Part shown: positions 25,939 through 34,712 of the stretch, in pieces
How positions within the stretch are numbered: position 1 is the stretch's first letter
Layout: the number at the start of each line of letters is the position of its first letter
Assembly (NCBI GenBank): GCA_030696695.1
Contig: JAUYRP010000021.1
Coordinates: 248,001-312,000, forward strand
Source: Methylophilus sp.
Lineage (GTDB): Bacteria; Pseudomonadota; Gammaproteobacteria; Burkholderiales; Methylophilaceae
DNA: 64,000 bases
Direction of reading: 5' to 3'
Notes under the pieces: generated by a model
Seen by the model: only the letters and a program-made list of their open reading frames with translations
Told to the model about the DNA's origin: nothing
The model's database searches: none
Position numbers and translations under genes: made by a program

Positions 25939-25967
25939 ATGATAATGATTCTCATTAATATTGTCAA
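25939..25967 (-). promoter_or_regulatory. Sigma-70 promoter overlaid by a Fur-like box
   Basis: On the minus strand TTGACA (25962-25967) and TATCAT (25939-25944) are spaced exactly 17 bases. The 19-base sequence at 25941-25959 (GATAATGATTCTCATTAAT on the plus strand) matches the Fur consensus at 15 of 19 positions and covers the spacer and most of the -10, the position expected of a repressor site. It lies 37 bases before the ATG of the His-rich gene. Confidence 0.75.
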
Positions 25968-26286
25968 CTTACCTGATCGTGTGTAATTATTTGGCAGAGC
26001 GCCACTTAAAAATTGCACTTGTAGAGATTGCACTTGCAGAAGCTGTACTTGTGCTAATTGTAAGTAATGCGCTTTGTTTACTGCAGCAATAGACAAAGGC
26101 TCAACAACTTACATGCGCATAACATCTTGCATAGTGAAAACACTGTGCACCACCCATAACATCAAGGTGTTTGATATCCACCCAATAATGGGTCGTGTGA
26201 AAAGCTCGCTCCTGCTCAGAGTCGCTAAAAAATATGCCTCTGCGTTATCATAGCAATCACTTATTAAAATTTGCGGTTAGGCAGAC
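25968..26286. other. Intergenic region with degenerate 15-bp repeats
   Basis: The rest of the divergent spacer between the Fur-controlled operon and the antiporter gene. At 26012-26056 three degenerate 15-bp units follow each other (ATTGCACTTGTAGAG, ATTGCACTTGCAGAA, GCTGTACTTGTGCTA), with a weaker fourth. No gene seen; the antiporter promoter must lie downstream of them. Confidence 0.45.
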
Positions 26287-28077
26287 ATGGGCGAATCCAA
26301 CTTTCTTATTCAAGTCACCATTTATTTAGCCTCGGCTATCATCATCGTACCGCTGTTTAAGCGGCTTGGATTAGGCTCCGTATTAGGCTATTTGATTGCA
26401 GGCATATTGATTGGCCCTTATGCTTTAAAACTTATTGCAGATCCTGAACATGTACTCCATTTTGCTGAGTTTGGTGTAGTGCTGATGCTGTTCTTGGTGG
26501 GCTTAGAACTGGAATCGCAAAAGGTATGGGCGCTACGCAATATATTGTTTGGCCTAGGTGGCTTACAAGTATTGGGCACGATTGGGGTGATCTCAGCTGC
26601 TGCACACTTGATGCACTTCTCATGGCCGGTTGCTATTGTGATCGGCATGGGTGTCGCCATGTCGTCCACTGCCATAGGCCTGACTGCGCTGACAGAAAAA
26701 AAGATGCTCGGCACCCCTGGTGGTCAGGCTTCCTTCGCAACGCTACTGTTTCAGGATTTATCCGTTATCCCCATCTTTATGCTACTGGCGCTGATTGCGC
26801 CTAGCCACCACGACGCAGGTTTTGATTTATGGGCAGTGGTCAAAGCGATTGCTGTGATTGCAGCCATTATATTGGCGAGCCGAACGCTGTTACGCCCCAT
26901 TATGCGTATGGTTGCACAAACAGGCATTCGAGAGATTTTTGTCGCATTCTCGTTGTTGTTAGTCATCGGTATTTCATTGGCAATGGAATCGGTAGGGTTA
27001 TCAATGGCACTTGGCACATTCTTGGCAGGCGTATTGTTAGCTGATTCAGAATATCGCTACGAACTGAGACTAGACATTGAACCAGTAAAAGGCTTACTAC
27101 TTGGCCTGTTTTTTATTGCGGTGGGCATGTCGGTCGATTTATCTTTGTTGGCCAACTCACCCATGATGATTTTTGGATTCGCTTTGCTTATTGTCGTCAC
27201 CAAAATGACCATACTGATGGGGCTTGGCCGCTTATTTAAATACCCGTTTCGAGATACTTTGTTGTTTGGTATCGCGCTTTCTCAAATTGGCGAGTTTGCG
27301 TTTGTGATTTTCGGTATCGCGCTCACGCAAAATAGCATTCCACAAAATATCTACAACATTCTCAATGCCATCGTTGCAGTCTCTATGCTGATTACGCCGT
27401 TATTGTTATTACTGTATGACCGCTATTTGACCTTGCAATGCGGTGAACGACCCAAAGATGTGATCGAAGAAAATAACAGCGTCATCATTGCAGGGTTTGG
27501 TCGGTTTGGGCAGATCGTGGGCAGGGTGTTAATGGCAAAAGGCATCACGGCAACCCTTATCGATAACGACCCTAATCAGATTGACCTCATGCGACAGTTC
27601 GGCTGGCGCTGTTATTACGGTGATGCGTCCAGCCTTGATTTGTTGGAGGAAGCTGGCATTGCTGAAGCAAAATTGCTGGTGATTGCAGTGAATGACCCAG
27701 AAGCCACACTCAATATTGGTAAGCTGGTAAAAGCACGCTGGCCTCACCTTGCTGTGGTGACAAGAGCGCGCAGTAGAACAGATGCGTTTGATTTGCGTGA
27801 TATTGGCCTGGACCCGATACGGGAGACTTTTTACTCCTCCTTAGTGGCTGCTAAACAAGCATTGTTGGCGATAGGCGAGACACCCACTGCCGCTGCAAAA
27901 ATTATCAAACAATTTGAGCGTCATGATGAAGAGCAGTTAGAAGCTGCGAGAACTGTGCGACATGACATGAATGCGCTACTCAGCATATCGGCGCAAGGAC
28001 GCCAATATCTTAAGGATTTATTGGCACTAGAACAAGCAGACATTGAACAAGGCGCAGCTTTGGGCGCCGAACGCTAA
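26287..28077 (+). CDS. CPA2-family monovalent cation:proton antiporter with TrkA-N domain
   Basis: A 596-residue inner-membrane protein of the KefB/KefC type. Residues 1 to about 385 form 12 or so hydrophobic helices of the Na+/H+ exchanger fold (VLMLFLVGLELE, later FLAGVLLADSEYRYEL). A cytoplasmic RCK/TrkA-N domain starts near residue 398 with the nucleotide-binding IIAGFGRFGQIVGRVL and a downstream acidic IDNDPNQ. The family exports K+ (or Na+) in exchange for protons under nucleotide or glutathione control. No kefF/kefG ancillary gene is adjacent, so I do not name it KefB or KefC. It is monocistronic. Confidence 0.9.
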   Translation: MGESNFLIQVTIYLASAIIIVPLFKRLGLGSVLGYLIAGILIGPYALKLIADPEHVLHFAEFGVVLMLFLVGLELESQKVWALRNILFGLGGLQVLGTIGVISAAAHLMHFSWPVAIVIGMGVAMSSTAIGLTALTEKKMLGTPGGQASFATLLFQDLSVIPIFMLLALIAPSHHDAGFDLWAVVKAIAVIAAIILASRTLLRPIMRMVAQTGIREIFVAFSLLLVIGISLAMESVGLSMALGTFLAGVLLADSEYRYELRLDIEPVKGLLLGLFFIAVGMSVDLSLLANSPMMIFGFALLIVVTKMTILMGLGRLFKYPFRDTLLFGIALSQIGEFAFVIFGIALTQNSIPQNIYNILNAIVAVSMLITPLLLLLYDRYLTLQCGERPKDVIEENNSVIIAGFGRFGQIVGRVLMAKGITATLIDNDPNQIDLMRQFGWRCYYGDASSLDLLEEAGIAEAKLLVIAVNDPEATLNIGKLVKARWPHLAVVTRARSRTDAFDLRDIGLDPIRETFYSSLVAAKQALLAIGETPTAAAKIIKQFERHDEEQLEAARTVRHDMNALLSISAQGRQYLKDLLALEQADIEQGAALGAER

Positions 28078-28173
28078 TATCTTGATGACCATATTCAGAT
28101 TAAATTAAGGCTAGGCGTTTAGACTAACGGCTTAACTCGCCACCCTAAACTGTGGCAATGATAGGATCACACC

Positions 28174-28533
28174 ATGCATCAATACAGGCATAAGCCACAA
28201 CAGTACGTTTTCATGCGCGTAACATGGGTAGCGTTATCCATTGTATTGGCAACCGTATTGGCGATTGTTGTATTGATTAACCCCCATAAAGCCCATGCCG
28301 ATATTGACCAAGCGACGGCTCGTCAGTTGAGCGCTACTGGCAAAATTTTACCGCTGGAGAAAATTCATGAAAAAGCCAAACAGATAAAATCCGGGAAAAT
28401 ACTAGAGACTGAACTTGAGAAAAAACGTGGCAAGTACCTCTACGAAGTCGAACTACTGGATGAACACGGCATTGTATGGGAAGTGAAATTAGATGCCGCC
28501 ACCGGTCAGCTGATTAAGCTAGAAGAAGATTAA
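28174..28533 (+). CDS. PepSY-domain membrane-anchored protein
   Basis: A 119-residue protein with one N-terminal hydrophobic anchor (about 17-38) and a periplasmic PepSY domain (LEKIHEKAKQIKSGKILETE, then VWEVKLDAATGQLIKLEED). It lies two bases upstream of a response regulator and kinase gene, so it is the first gene of that operon. PepSY domains often modulate proteases or sensor kinases; here it may act on the periplasmic face of the kinase. The final acidic tail is typical. A second PepSY protein lies on the other side of the kinase. Confidence 0.85.
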   Translation: MHQYRHKPQQYVFMRVTWVALSIVLATVLAIVVLINPHKAHADIDQATARQLSATGKILPLEKIHEKAKQIKSGKILETELEKKRGKYLYEVELLDEHGIVWEVKLDAATGQLIKLEED

Positions 28534-28535
28534 GC

Positions 28536-29204
28536 ATGCGTATTTTATTGGCAGAGGACGATGCAGCATTAGGCGCACAATTGCAGCTTGCCATGAAAAA
28601 AGCAGGCTTCTCAGTCGATTTATCGCCAGATGGAGTAGACGCTGAAGCGCTAGGCGATATTGAACCTTACGATTTAATTATCTTGGATTTGGGATTGCCT
28701 AAAAAATCTGGCTTGGATGTGCTGAAAAGCTGGCGCGCACGCGGCAATCAGGTGCCAGTGGTGATTCTCACAGGTAGGGGCAGTTGGCAAGAAAAAGTCG
28801 AAGGCTTTAAAGCGGGCGCTGATGATTATGTCGGCAAACCTTTTCAATTGGACGAGTTACTAGCCAGAGTCAATGCTGTGATCAAGCGTAGCCTTGGCGT
28901 TACCACTGGCAACTTAACCCTAGGCAACCTCACATTGGATGAAGACAAGCAACAACTGATACTGAGTAATGGAAAGCAGTTTCCGCTAACGGGTACCGAA
29001 TTCCGGTTATTGCGCTATTTCATGCTGCATCCTGGGCAAGTGCTCTCAAAATCTAAATTAACCGAACATGTGTACGAATATGATGAAGACAAAGACAGCA
29101 ACGTGATTGAAGTCTATGTCAACAGACTACGGCAGCTGGTTGGTGCAGAACGCATTAAAACAAGGCGTGGGCAGGGGTATGTGTTTGAAAGCACCCTTCC
29201 ATGA
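28536..29204 (+). CDS. OmpR/PhoP-family response regulator
   Basis: A 222-residue transcription factor: receiver domain with acceptor Asp51 (LILDLGLPKKSG) and conserved Lys in VGKPF, then a winged-helix OmpR DNA-binding domain from about 128 (FPLTGTEFRLLRYFMLHPGQ, then DKDSNVIEVYVNRLRQ). The DKDSN form is shared with PhoP/QseB-type regulators. It overlaps the following kinase gene by four bases (ATGA), showing translational coupling, and follows the PepSY gene by two bases. Targets probably include the PepSY genes themselves, which is inference. Confidence 0.93.
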   Translation: MRILLAEDDAALGAQLQLAMKKAGFSVDLSPDGVDAEALGDIEPYDLIILDLGLPKKSGLDVLKSWRARGNQVPVVILTGRGSWQEKVEGFKAGADDYVGKPFQLDELLARVNAVIKRSLGVTTGNLTLGNLTLDEDKQQLILSNGKQFPLTGTEFRLLRYFMLHPGQVLSKSKLTEHVYEYDEDKDSNVIEVYVNRLRQLVGAERIKTRRGQGYVFESTLP

Positions 29205-30538
29205 CATCACTTAAAGCCAGATTATCATGGGGGCTTACTGTCAGTTTAGTTGTGCTGTTTACACTGCAATGGTTACTGGTGAGCTATGCCATTAGCTCGC
29301 TCACAGAAAATCAATTGGTAGAGCGCCTACAGCGTGAGAGTGAGAACTTACTTTCAATTGTTGAATTCAGTCCGAATAACACCATGATATTAGACGCTGA
29401 ACGCATGGGTGCTATTTATCAGCGCCAATTTTCTGGTCACTACTACAGCGTGTCTGCGCTGCAACAACAGGCTATCTCCAGATCGTTGTGGGATGCTTCA
29501 CTTAACCTACCCGCAATACCTGTTGGACAAGTCAAGAAGCTCAAACTCACTGGCCCCGAGCAACAACCTCTGCTGGTGGTATTACATGGCTATAAAAAAC
29601 AAAACCAGTTGATTACGATAGCGGTGGCAGAAAACATCAAGCCGCTACAAGCCAATATTCAGCGCTTTCAGTTACTGTATGCGGGCATTTCTGCGCTTGG
29701 CTTGTGCATATTGTTGTATGTGCAACGCAGAATGGTTGTGCATGCCTTAACGCCATTGCACACCATACAAACCAACCTTGCGAAGTTAGAGCGTGGTGAA
29801 TCTGGCCACTTGGATATGCAGGCGCCTGAAGAAATTAGCCCACTGGTGGACGAAATTAATCGCCTATTGACTGCTATGGATAGAAAATATCATCGTTCCA
29901 GAGAGTCGGTTGGGAACCTTGCGCATGCGCTTAAAACCAGACTCACGCTATTGAATCAAACTGCTGAAAAGCTAGACACTACGAGCCCCGTCGAATCTAA
30001 ATCTGCTATCTATGCTTCCACCGAAGTCATGCACCAGATTATTGAGCGCGAATTAAAACGTGCGCGACTGATTGGAGACACACGTCCTGGTCGCCAAGTC
30101 GATTTAGCACTTTGTATTTCAGAGCTGGTCAGCACCTTGAGGCAAATTTACGCGCAAAAAAATGTCAACATCACCTGGGAATTGATTGCGGAAGCTAAGT
30201 TTTTTGGTGATAAAGAAGACTTGATGGAAATGCTGGGCAACTTATTAGATAACGCCTGCAAATGGTCACGCAACCGCGTGTCACTTACCGTGATTGGCGG
30301 TGACGGCACATCATTCGTGATTGAAGATGATGGCACAGGTGCATCGCCCGACGAATTAAACTTGCTGACACGTCGCGGCTTTCGTGCAGACGAATCCAAA
30401 CCCGGCAGCGGCCTAGGGTTAGCCATCGTGAATGACATGGTGGAAAGCTATCACGGCACCCTGATTTTTGGCCGCTCTGCTGCTTTAGGTGGATTACGGG
30501 TGGAAGTGAAGTTCAATCATACAAGGCAAACGGACTGA
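29201..30538 (+). CDS. Sensor histidine kinase, PhoQ-like
   Basis: A 445-residue inner-membrane kinase. Two transmembrane helices (about 11-31 and 155-176) flank a periplasmic sensor region of some 120 residues; a HAMP segment follows. The phospho-acceptor His242 sits in GNLAHALKTRLTLL, the PhoQ variant of the H box. The HATPase domain has LLDNACKWS, EDDGTGAS and the GSGLGLAIV lid. It pairs with the upstream response regulator (four-base overlap). The operon ends in a 16-bp-arm terminator, beyond which a convergent PepSY gene lies. The ligand may be a divalent cation or an envelope signal, judging by PhoQ relatives only. Confidence 0.92.
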   Translation: MTSLKARLSWGLTVSLVVLFTLQWLLVSYAISSLTENQLVERLQRESENLLSIVEFSPNNTMILDAERMGAIYQRQFSGHYYSVSALQQQAISRSLWDASLNLPAIPVGQVKKLKLTGPEQQPLLVVLHGYKKQNQLITIAVAENIKPLQANIQRFQLLYAGISALGLCILLYVQRRMVVHALTPLHTIQTNLAKLERGESGHLDMQAPEEISPLVDEINRLLTAMDRKYHRSRESVGNLAHALKTRLTLLNQTAEKLDTTSPVESKSAIYASTEVMHQIIERELKRARLIGDTRPGRQVDLALCISELVSTLRQIYAQKNVNITWELIAEAKFFGDKEDLMEMLGNLLDNACKWSRNRVSLTVIGGDGTSFVIEDDGTGASPDELNLLTRRGFRADESKPGSGLGLAIVNDMVESYHGTLIFGRSAALGGLRVEVKFNHTRQTD

Positions 30539-30580
30539 AGCAAATACACTACGCCCAAACCATCCTGCCAAACTAAATGG

Positions 30581-30617
30581 CATTAAAAAAGCATGCGCTA
30601 AGCATGCTTTTTTAATG
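30581..30617. terminator. Bidirectional terminator with perfect 16-bp arms
   Basis: Arms at 30581-30596 and 30602-30617 are perfectly complementary, with core GCATGC next to A6/T6 tracts and a five-base loop GCTAA. The T6 tract on either strand makes it a textbook bidirectional intrinsic terminator between the kinase gene and the convergent PepSY gene. Confidence 0.92.
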
Positions 30618-30625
30618 TGAGATCA

Positions 30626-30949
30626 CTAGAACCAATCGCGTTCGACACCAATGACACTGCCTGTTTTGGCATCAATATCGACTTCCCATTCATGGCCGTC
30701 ACTATCGACTATTTCAAACTCATACTTCCAGCCTTTGCCAAATTTACGTTTTTCTAATTCAGCATCCTTCACCACACCAGATTTAGCCGCAAGCGCTTTG
30801 GCCTTCGCCTCCTCTAATGAAATAAAGCCAAATTGTTTAGAAATCGCTTCCATTTCTTGTAAGTCGTCGTTATCTGCTAATACAGGTGTGGACAACACAC
30901 TCATTGAAAGCACGGCAGCAGCAATTGCGCCATTAAATAATCGTTTCAT
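30626..30949 (-). CDS. Secreted PepSY-domain protein
   Basis: A 107-residue periplasmic protein with a cleavable signal peptide (VLSTPVLA/DN) and a PepSY domain (ISLEEAKAKALAAKSGVVKD, then YEFEIVDSDGHEWEVDIDAK). AAGGAG lies eight bases before the ATG. It faces the PepSY-two-component operon tail-to-tail across a shared terminator. The two PepSY proteins share the E-W-EV-D/L-DA-TG pattern but differ in export mode: one anchored, one free. The arrangement suggests a regulated target or soluble modulator of the kinase. Confidence 0.85.
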   Translation of the reverse strand: MKRLFNGAIAAAVLSMSVLSTPVLADNDDLQEMEAISKQFGFISLEEAKAKALAAKSGVVKDAELEKRKFGKGWKYEFEIVDSDGHEWEVDIDAKTGSVIGVERDWF

Positions 30950-31081
30950 GGTATTACTCCTTTGTTGAACTAGAGTGGACCAATCTACGCACCTAAGCTT
31001 AATTAAAACTGAATTAACTAAAAAAGTTAATGCCTGAAACTAGAGGGTGGTAATGAATCACTACGTCGGTGTTGCTTTGTC

Positions 31082-31987
31082 TTATTCACGATCCCAATAA
31101 GGTTCAGCACCAAACCGTTCGATGAGAAAATCAATCAGTACACGAATTTTTAAAGGCAGGTTGCGCTTAGGCAAATACAGCGCATAGACGTGCTGCTCCA
31201 CTGGAATATATTCAGACAACACGGATTTAAGACGTTTGGCTTGTATATCCTTACCAATAATAAAGGTAGGCAACAAGGCCAAACCAAACCCGCCCAGCAC
31301 TACTTGTGATAACGCCTCATCATCGTTGATGCGCAACCTGCCAGAAACGGGCACTGATACCTCTCCACTTGGTCCGTGCAAACGCCATAAGCCTCTATCC
31401 CCAGAGTGAATGTAATCTAAACAATTGTGATGCACTAAATCTTGAGGGACTTGCGGCACGCCAAACTCTTCAAAGTAATGAGGGGTTGCGCATATTTTTC
31501 GGCGTATTGGTGCGAGCTTTCTTGCCACCAATGCCAAAGGTAAATCACGGGTGACAGAAATCACTACGTCGTAGCCTTCTTCTGTCAAATCCACCACACG
31601 GTCCGTGATGGTCACATCAATATCGAGCTTAGGATGAAGCTTTAAAAAGTCAGCAATAGCAGGCGCAATATGAATAGTGCCAAACGCAACAGAAGCAGCT
31701 ACTTTGAGCACACCTCTGGGTTGCGCATTCTGGCTTTCTATCATTTCTTGTGCTTGATCAGCCTCATATTGAATACGCATGCAATGATCAAAAAAGCCGG
31801 TACCTACTTCCGTCAAACTCAGATGCCGAGTACTTCTGTTGAGCAAACTGGCGCCTAGTGCTTGCTCCAATTTGGCAACAGCTTTACTTACCGATGATCT
31901 TGACACACCTAGCTTTCTAGCCGCGCCAGAAAAGCTCTGCTCATTCACCACGTGTGCAAACACTATCATTAAGTTTAAATCATACAT
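31082..31987 (-). CDS. LysR-family transcriptional regulator
   Basis: A 301-residue LysR-type regulator: winged helix-turn-helix at residues 1-60 (SFSGAARKLGVSRSSVSKAV) and a substrate-binding domain that follows the CrgA-like subgroup (GVLKVAASVAFGTIHIAPAI). Such regulators commonly control a divergently transcribed neighbour. Here that is the small membrane protein gene starting at 32202, 214 bases away. No cofactor can be deduced. Confidence 0.92.
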   Translation of the reverse strand: MYDLNLMIVFAHVVNEQSFSGAARKLGVSRSSVSKAVAKLEQALGASLLNRSTRHLSLTEVGTGFFDHCMRIQYEADQAQEMIESQNAQPRGVLKVAASVAFGTIHIAPAIADFLKLHPKLDIDVTITDRVVDLTEEGYDVVISVTRDLPLALVARKLAPIRRKICATPHYFEEFGVPQVPQDLVHHNCLDYIHSGDRGLWRLHGPSGEVSVPVSGRLRINDDEALSQVVLGGFGLALLPTFIIGKDIQAKRLKSVLSEYIPVEQHVYALYLPKRNLPLKIRVLIDFLIERFGAEPYWDRE

Positions 31988-32201
31988 GCTGCTATTGTAG
32001 CCCTATAGGAAACAGTTATGTGCGTTTGCAAGGGCTAATTTAATTTCAATATTCGCTTTATGATGCACTAAGTGAACAACACTGATATAGCCATTCAAAA
32101 GTAAAGATGTTGTAGGTTGGCTAGGCCTTACTAATAGGGCTTTAGTAAAAATGATTTAACCAAACCGTGTATAACAAGTCACACCATAGAAAGGAATTTG
32201 C

Positions 32202-32570
32202 ATGATCAATCGAGCACTAAACAACACCTCAGCATTTGTGATTGCCTATATTGTGTTGATGTTACCCACTTATTTGGCTTATATAGATGCCAACACCTCT
32301 TTATTACATATCATGCATACCGATGGAGATGGCCTATTTAATTTTCCGGTAGTGGTGCATGTCGCGTTTATGCTGGCACTCTGTTGGATATGTAACATTC
32401 GAGGCATGATTGTGGGTAAACGCTGGTTAGTATTGTTGCCTATTATCGCCACCGCGTTTGAGTTTATTCCGGCCTTGATTGCGATACCGTTTATACCAAC
32501 TGCTTATCACTTATTGGCCATCATCATCGGTGCTACCAGCACCACTAATGAAACGCCGCTACACGCCTAA
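32202..32570 (+). CDS. Small four-helix membrane protein, unknown
   Basis: A 122-residue protein with about four hydrophobic helices (11-27, 46-66, 76-97, 98-112) and few charged residues. I do not recognise the family. It has a good ribosome binding site (AAAGGAATTTGC then ATG) and is divergent from the LysR gene, the usual position of a LysR target. A hairpin at 32595-32616 closes the transcription unit. Confidence 0.7.
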   Translation: MINRALNNTSAFVIAYIVLMLPTYLAYIDANTSLLHIMHTDGDGLFNFPVVVHVAFMLALCWICNIRGMIVGKRWLVLLPIIATAFEFIPALIAIPFIPTAYHLLAIIIGATSTTNETPLHA

Positions 32571-32594
32571 CAAATCGGCGGAATAACATGCTAC

Positions 32595-32616
32595 GCCTAG
32601 TCCGAGTGGACTAGGC
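32595..32616 (+). terminator. Hairpin terminator after the membrane protein gene
   Basis: A 9-bp stem GCCTAGTCC/GGACTAGGC with loop GAGT lies 25 bases beyond the stop codon. It lacks a strong T-run, so termination efficiency is uncertain. Confidence 0.6.
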
Positions 32617-32703
32617 ATGCGCCTTCAACAGTCACATTCCTACTTTAATGTCATGTGTGAGTTAAATCATTCTTTTTTACTTACATATCCATTGGAGAAC
32701 ACC

Positions 32704-33390
32704 ATGAAAAATACCTTGCCGCATATGATTGCTGCGCTGATTGCCACTGTTTCGTTTCAAGCAAATGCGGCTATTGCCATTACTGAAGTTGCCCCATGGG
32801 GTAGCGGTGATGCCCCATACGAGGCGGACTGGTTTGAATTAACCAACACAGGCAATTCGGCTATTGATATTTCTGGCTGGAGAGTGGATGACAGTTCGAA
32901 TGCATTTGCTACAGCGTTAGCTTTAAATGGCGTGACCAATATTGGTGCTGGCCAATCTGTAATTTTTATTGAGAGTGCTGGCGGCGCAAAAATTCCATCA
33001 TTTATTGAAACATGGTTTGGTAGCAATGCAGCACCATTGAATGCAGCACCATTGATCGGCTACTACAGCGGCTCTGGCATTGGTTTGAGTACGGGTGGTG
33101 ATGCAGTTAATATTTTTAATGCAGCGGGTGTGCGTCAAGCTTTCGTATCCTTTGGTGCTGCAGATTCAGTATCACCCTTTCAAACATTTGATAATGCAGC
33201 GGGTGTTAACGGCGTGATTTCGCAATTGAGCGTAGTGGGTGTGAATGGTGCATTTGTTGCAGCTAACGACGCACTTGAGATTGGCTCTCCAGGCACGATT
33301 GCAGCAGTGCCAGAACCAGAAAGCTATGCCATGTTGTTAGCTGGTTTAGGTTTAATGGGTGCTGCCAGTCGTAAACGTCTTTCAAAATAA
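32704..33390 (+). CDS. Lamin-tail-domain PEP-CTERM protein
   Basis: An exported protein of 228 residues. The start is the ATG at 32704, preceded by GGAGA; a longer frame opening at 32617 is unsupported. The signal peptide ends near FQANA. The mature part is a lamin-tail (LTD) fold: AIAITEVAPWG, EADWFELTNTGNSAIDISGW, then GGDAVNIFNAAG. The C-terminus is a classical PEP-CTERM sorting signal (VPEPESYAMLLAGLGLMG plus a basic tail), recognised by exosortase and linked to exopolysaccharide-rich biofilms. No exosortase gene is in the window; it must be elsewhere. LTD domains occur in secreted nucleases and adhesins, but no catalytic domain is present here. Confidence 0.88.
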   Translation: MKNTLPHMIAALIATVSFQANAAIAITEVAPWGSGDAPYEADWFELTNTGNSAIDISGWRVDDSSNAFATALALNGVTNIGAGQSVIFIESAGGAKIPSFIETWFGSNAAPLNAAPLIGYYSGSGIGLSTGGDAVNIFNAAGVRQAFVSFGAADSVSPFQTFDNAAGVNGVISQLSVVGVNGAFVAANDALEIGSPGTIAAVPEPESYAMLLAGLGLMGAASRKRLSK

Positions 33391-33408
33391 TTAACCATAC
33401 GATACTAC

Positions 33409-33444
33409 GCTTGCACCACGCGCTTAAGGTGCTATGGTGCAAGC
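33409..33444 (+). terminator. Hairpin terminator after the PEP-CTERM gene
   Basis: Ten-base arms GCTTGCACCA (33409-33418) and TGGTGCAAGC (33435-33444) around a 16-base loop, 18 bases past the stop. No T-run follows, so it may act as an mRNA 3'-end stabiliser. Confidence 0.55.
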
Positions 33445-33650
33445 ACTCCAGCCTTTTCATTCAGTGTTAAGTCATTCATTCTGTCATCAAAAAATCATCT
33501 AACCTTGCAAAGTCTGGCAAGGGAGCATAAGCGCAATTTATTTTTTACATAAACTTACATACGTAAGCTAGCAAACCCAGTGTCAACAGTGTGACAATCA
33601 GCATAAACAAGATGTAGCATTTCACTCTAGGCTCTAATAAGGAATTTGCT

Positions 33651-34712
33651 TTGAGAATTAACGCATTAGATTGCTTACGTGGACTATTGATTTTATATAT
33701 CGTGACGGTAATCCACGGCATTTTTTGGCTAAACATTGCGCCAGAAGCGATAGGCTCACTCCTACTATTTGAAATGCCAGCGATTTTTGTGATAGCTGGT
33801 TATGCCTATTTTCTTTTTGAGCAGAATAGCCCAGCGCTCAATCAACGCACATTAGGGTGGAAAACCTATAGCAGTTTTGTACTGGCTAGAACATTTCGTT
33901 TATTACTCCCATATTTTGTCTATGTCATTGTCTGCATTGTCATGATTGAGGTATATGACGCAGTCAAAGGTGATGAAACTATCTTGTTGCATGAGCTGGC
34001 TGTTCGATGGCTAAATCCATTTACCTATGGCGGTTACGACCCACATAGCATGCTAGATAACCACTTGTGGTTTGTGCATGTGTTTTTATTAGTGACCTTA
34101 GCCATGCCACTTGTCACAAAATTAAGATGTGCTCAGCAACTCAATCTATTGCTAGTGATTACAGCCGTTGCACTGATACTGTTTGCACTATCTTCATTTG
34201 CATTTATGCGTGAAGAAACCATCAAGCACACTTTTTTCTATTTGTGTTTCTCACTACTTGGTTATTACCTAGGGCGTGCTAACGCTTATTTTGAGAAAAT
34301 AGATTTTATTCAAGTGGGCGTGTTTTGTGGCCTAGCGCTACTGATGCTCTCCATCGTGGGTGACAATAGCAATCTGCTCTATATGCAGTTGAACAAATTC
34401 CCGCCTAACCATATTTTCTTTCTGTTTAACTGTATTTGGATGTCATTCTTTTTGCATATCACGTTTAAACATCCCAATGTATTTAGCAGCATTGATTGGA
34501 TTCAACACAACCCCTTGTTCAAACCATTCATGCAATATGGCTACTCCATCTTTTTATGGCAAGGTATCGGCTATTCGCTCGCGATGACTGCCGATAAATA
34601 TTATGCAATTCCTTTGATCATCGTTTGGGTGATGGCTGTTGGCTTATCTGTATTACTGGGGTGGCTATTTGGGCCGATAGAGAAAATGAGAATTAGGCTT
34701 AAAACTGATTAG
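33651..34712 (+). CDS. Acyltransferase-3-like membrane protein
   Basis: A 353-residue inner-membrane protein with about ten transmembrane helices and the N-terminal INALDCLRGLLILYIV typical of acyltransferase family 3, including the RxR/WxxxH-type segment near DNHLWFVHVFLLV. Members O-acetylate surface polysaccharides or act as membrane acyl carriers. The start is TTG at 33651, supported by AAGGAA seven bases upstream and by the family N-terminus beginning there. The canonical catalytic His near the N-terminus appears as VIHGIFW. The 3' end overlaps the convergent GGDEF/EAL gene by 14 bases. Confidence 0.8.
   Translation: MRINALDCLRGLLILYIVTVIHGIFWLNIAPEAIGSLLLFEMPAIFVIAGYAYFLFEQNSPALNQRTLGWKTYSSFVLARTFRLLLPYFVYVIVCIVMIEVYDAVKGDETILLHELAVRWLNPFTYGGYDPHSMLDNHLWFVHVFLLVTLAMPLVTKLRCAQQLNLLLVITAVALILFALSSFAFMREETIKHTFFYLCFSLLGYYLGRANAYFEKIDFIQVGVFCGLALLMLSIVGDNSNLLYMQLNKFPPNHIFFLFNCIWMSFFLHITFKHPNVFSSIDWIQHNPLFKPFMQYGYSIFLWQGIGYSLAMTADKYYAIPLIIVWVMAVGLSVLLGWLFGPIEKMRIRLKTD

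Noticed and set aside
32617-32703. N-terminal extension of the PEP-CTERM protein
   Set aside because: The signal peptide and GGAGA site fit the ATG at 32704; the extension overlaps the terminator hairpin of the preceding gene.
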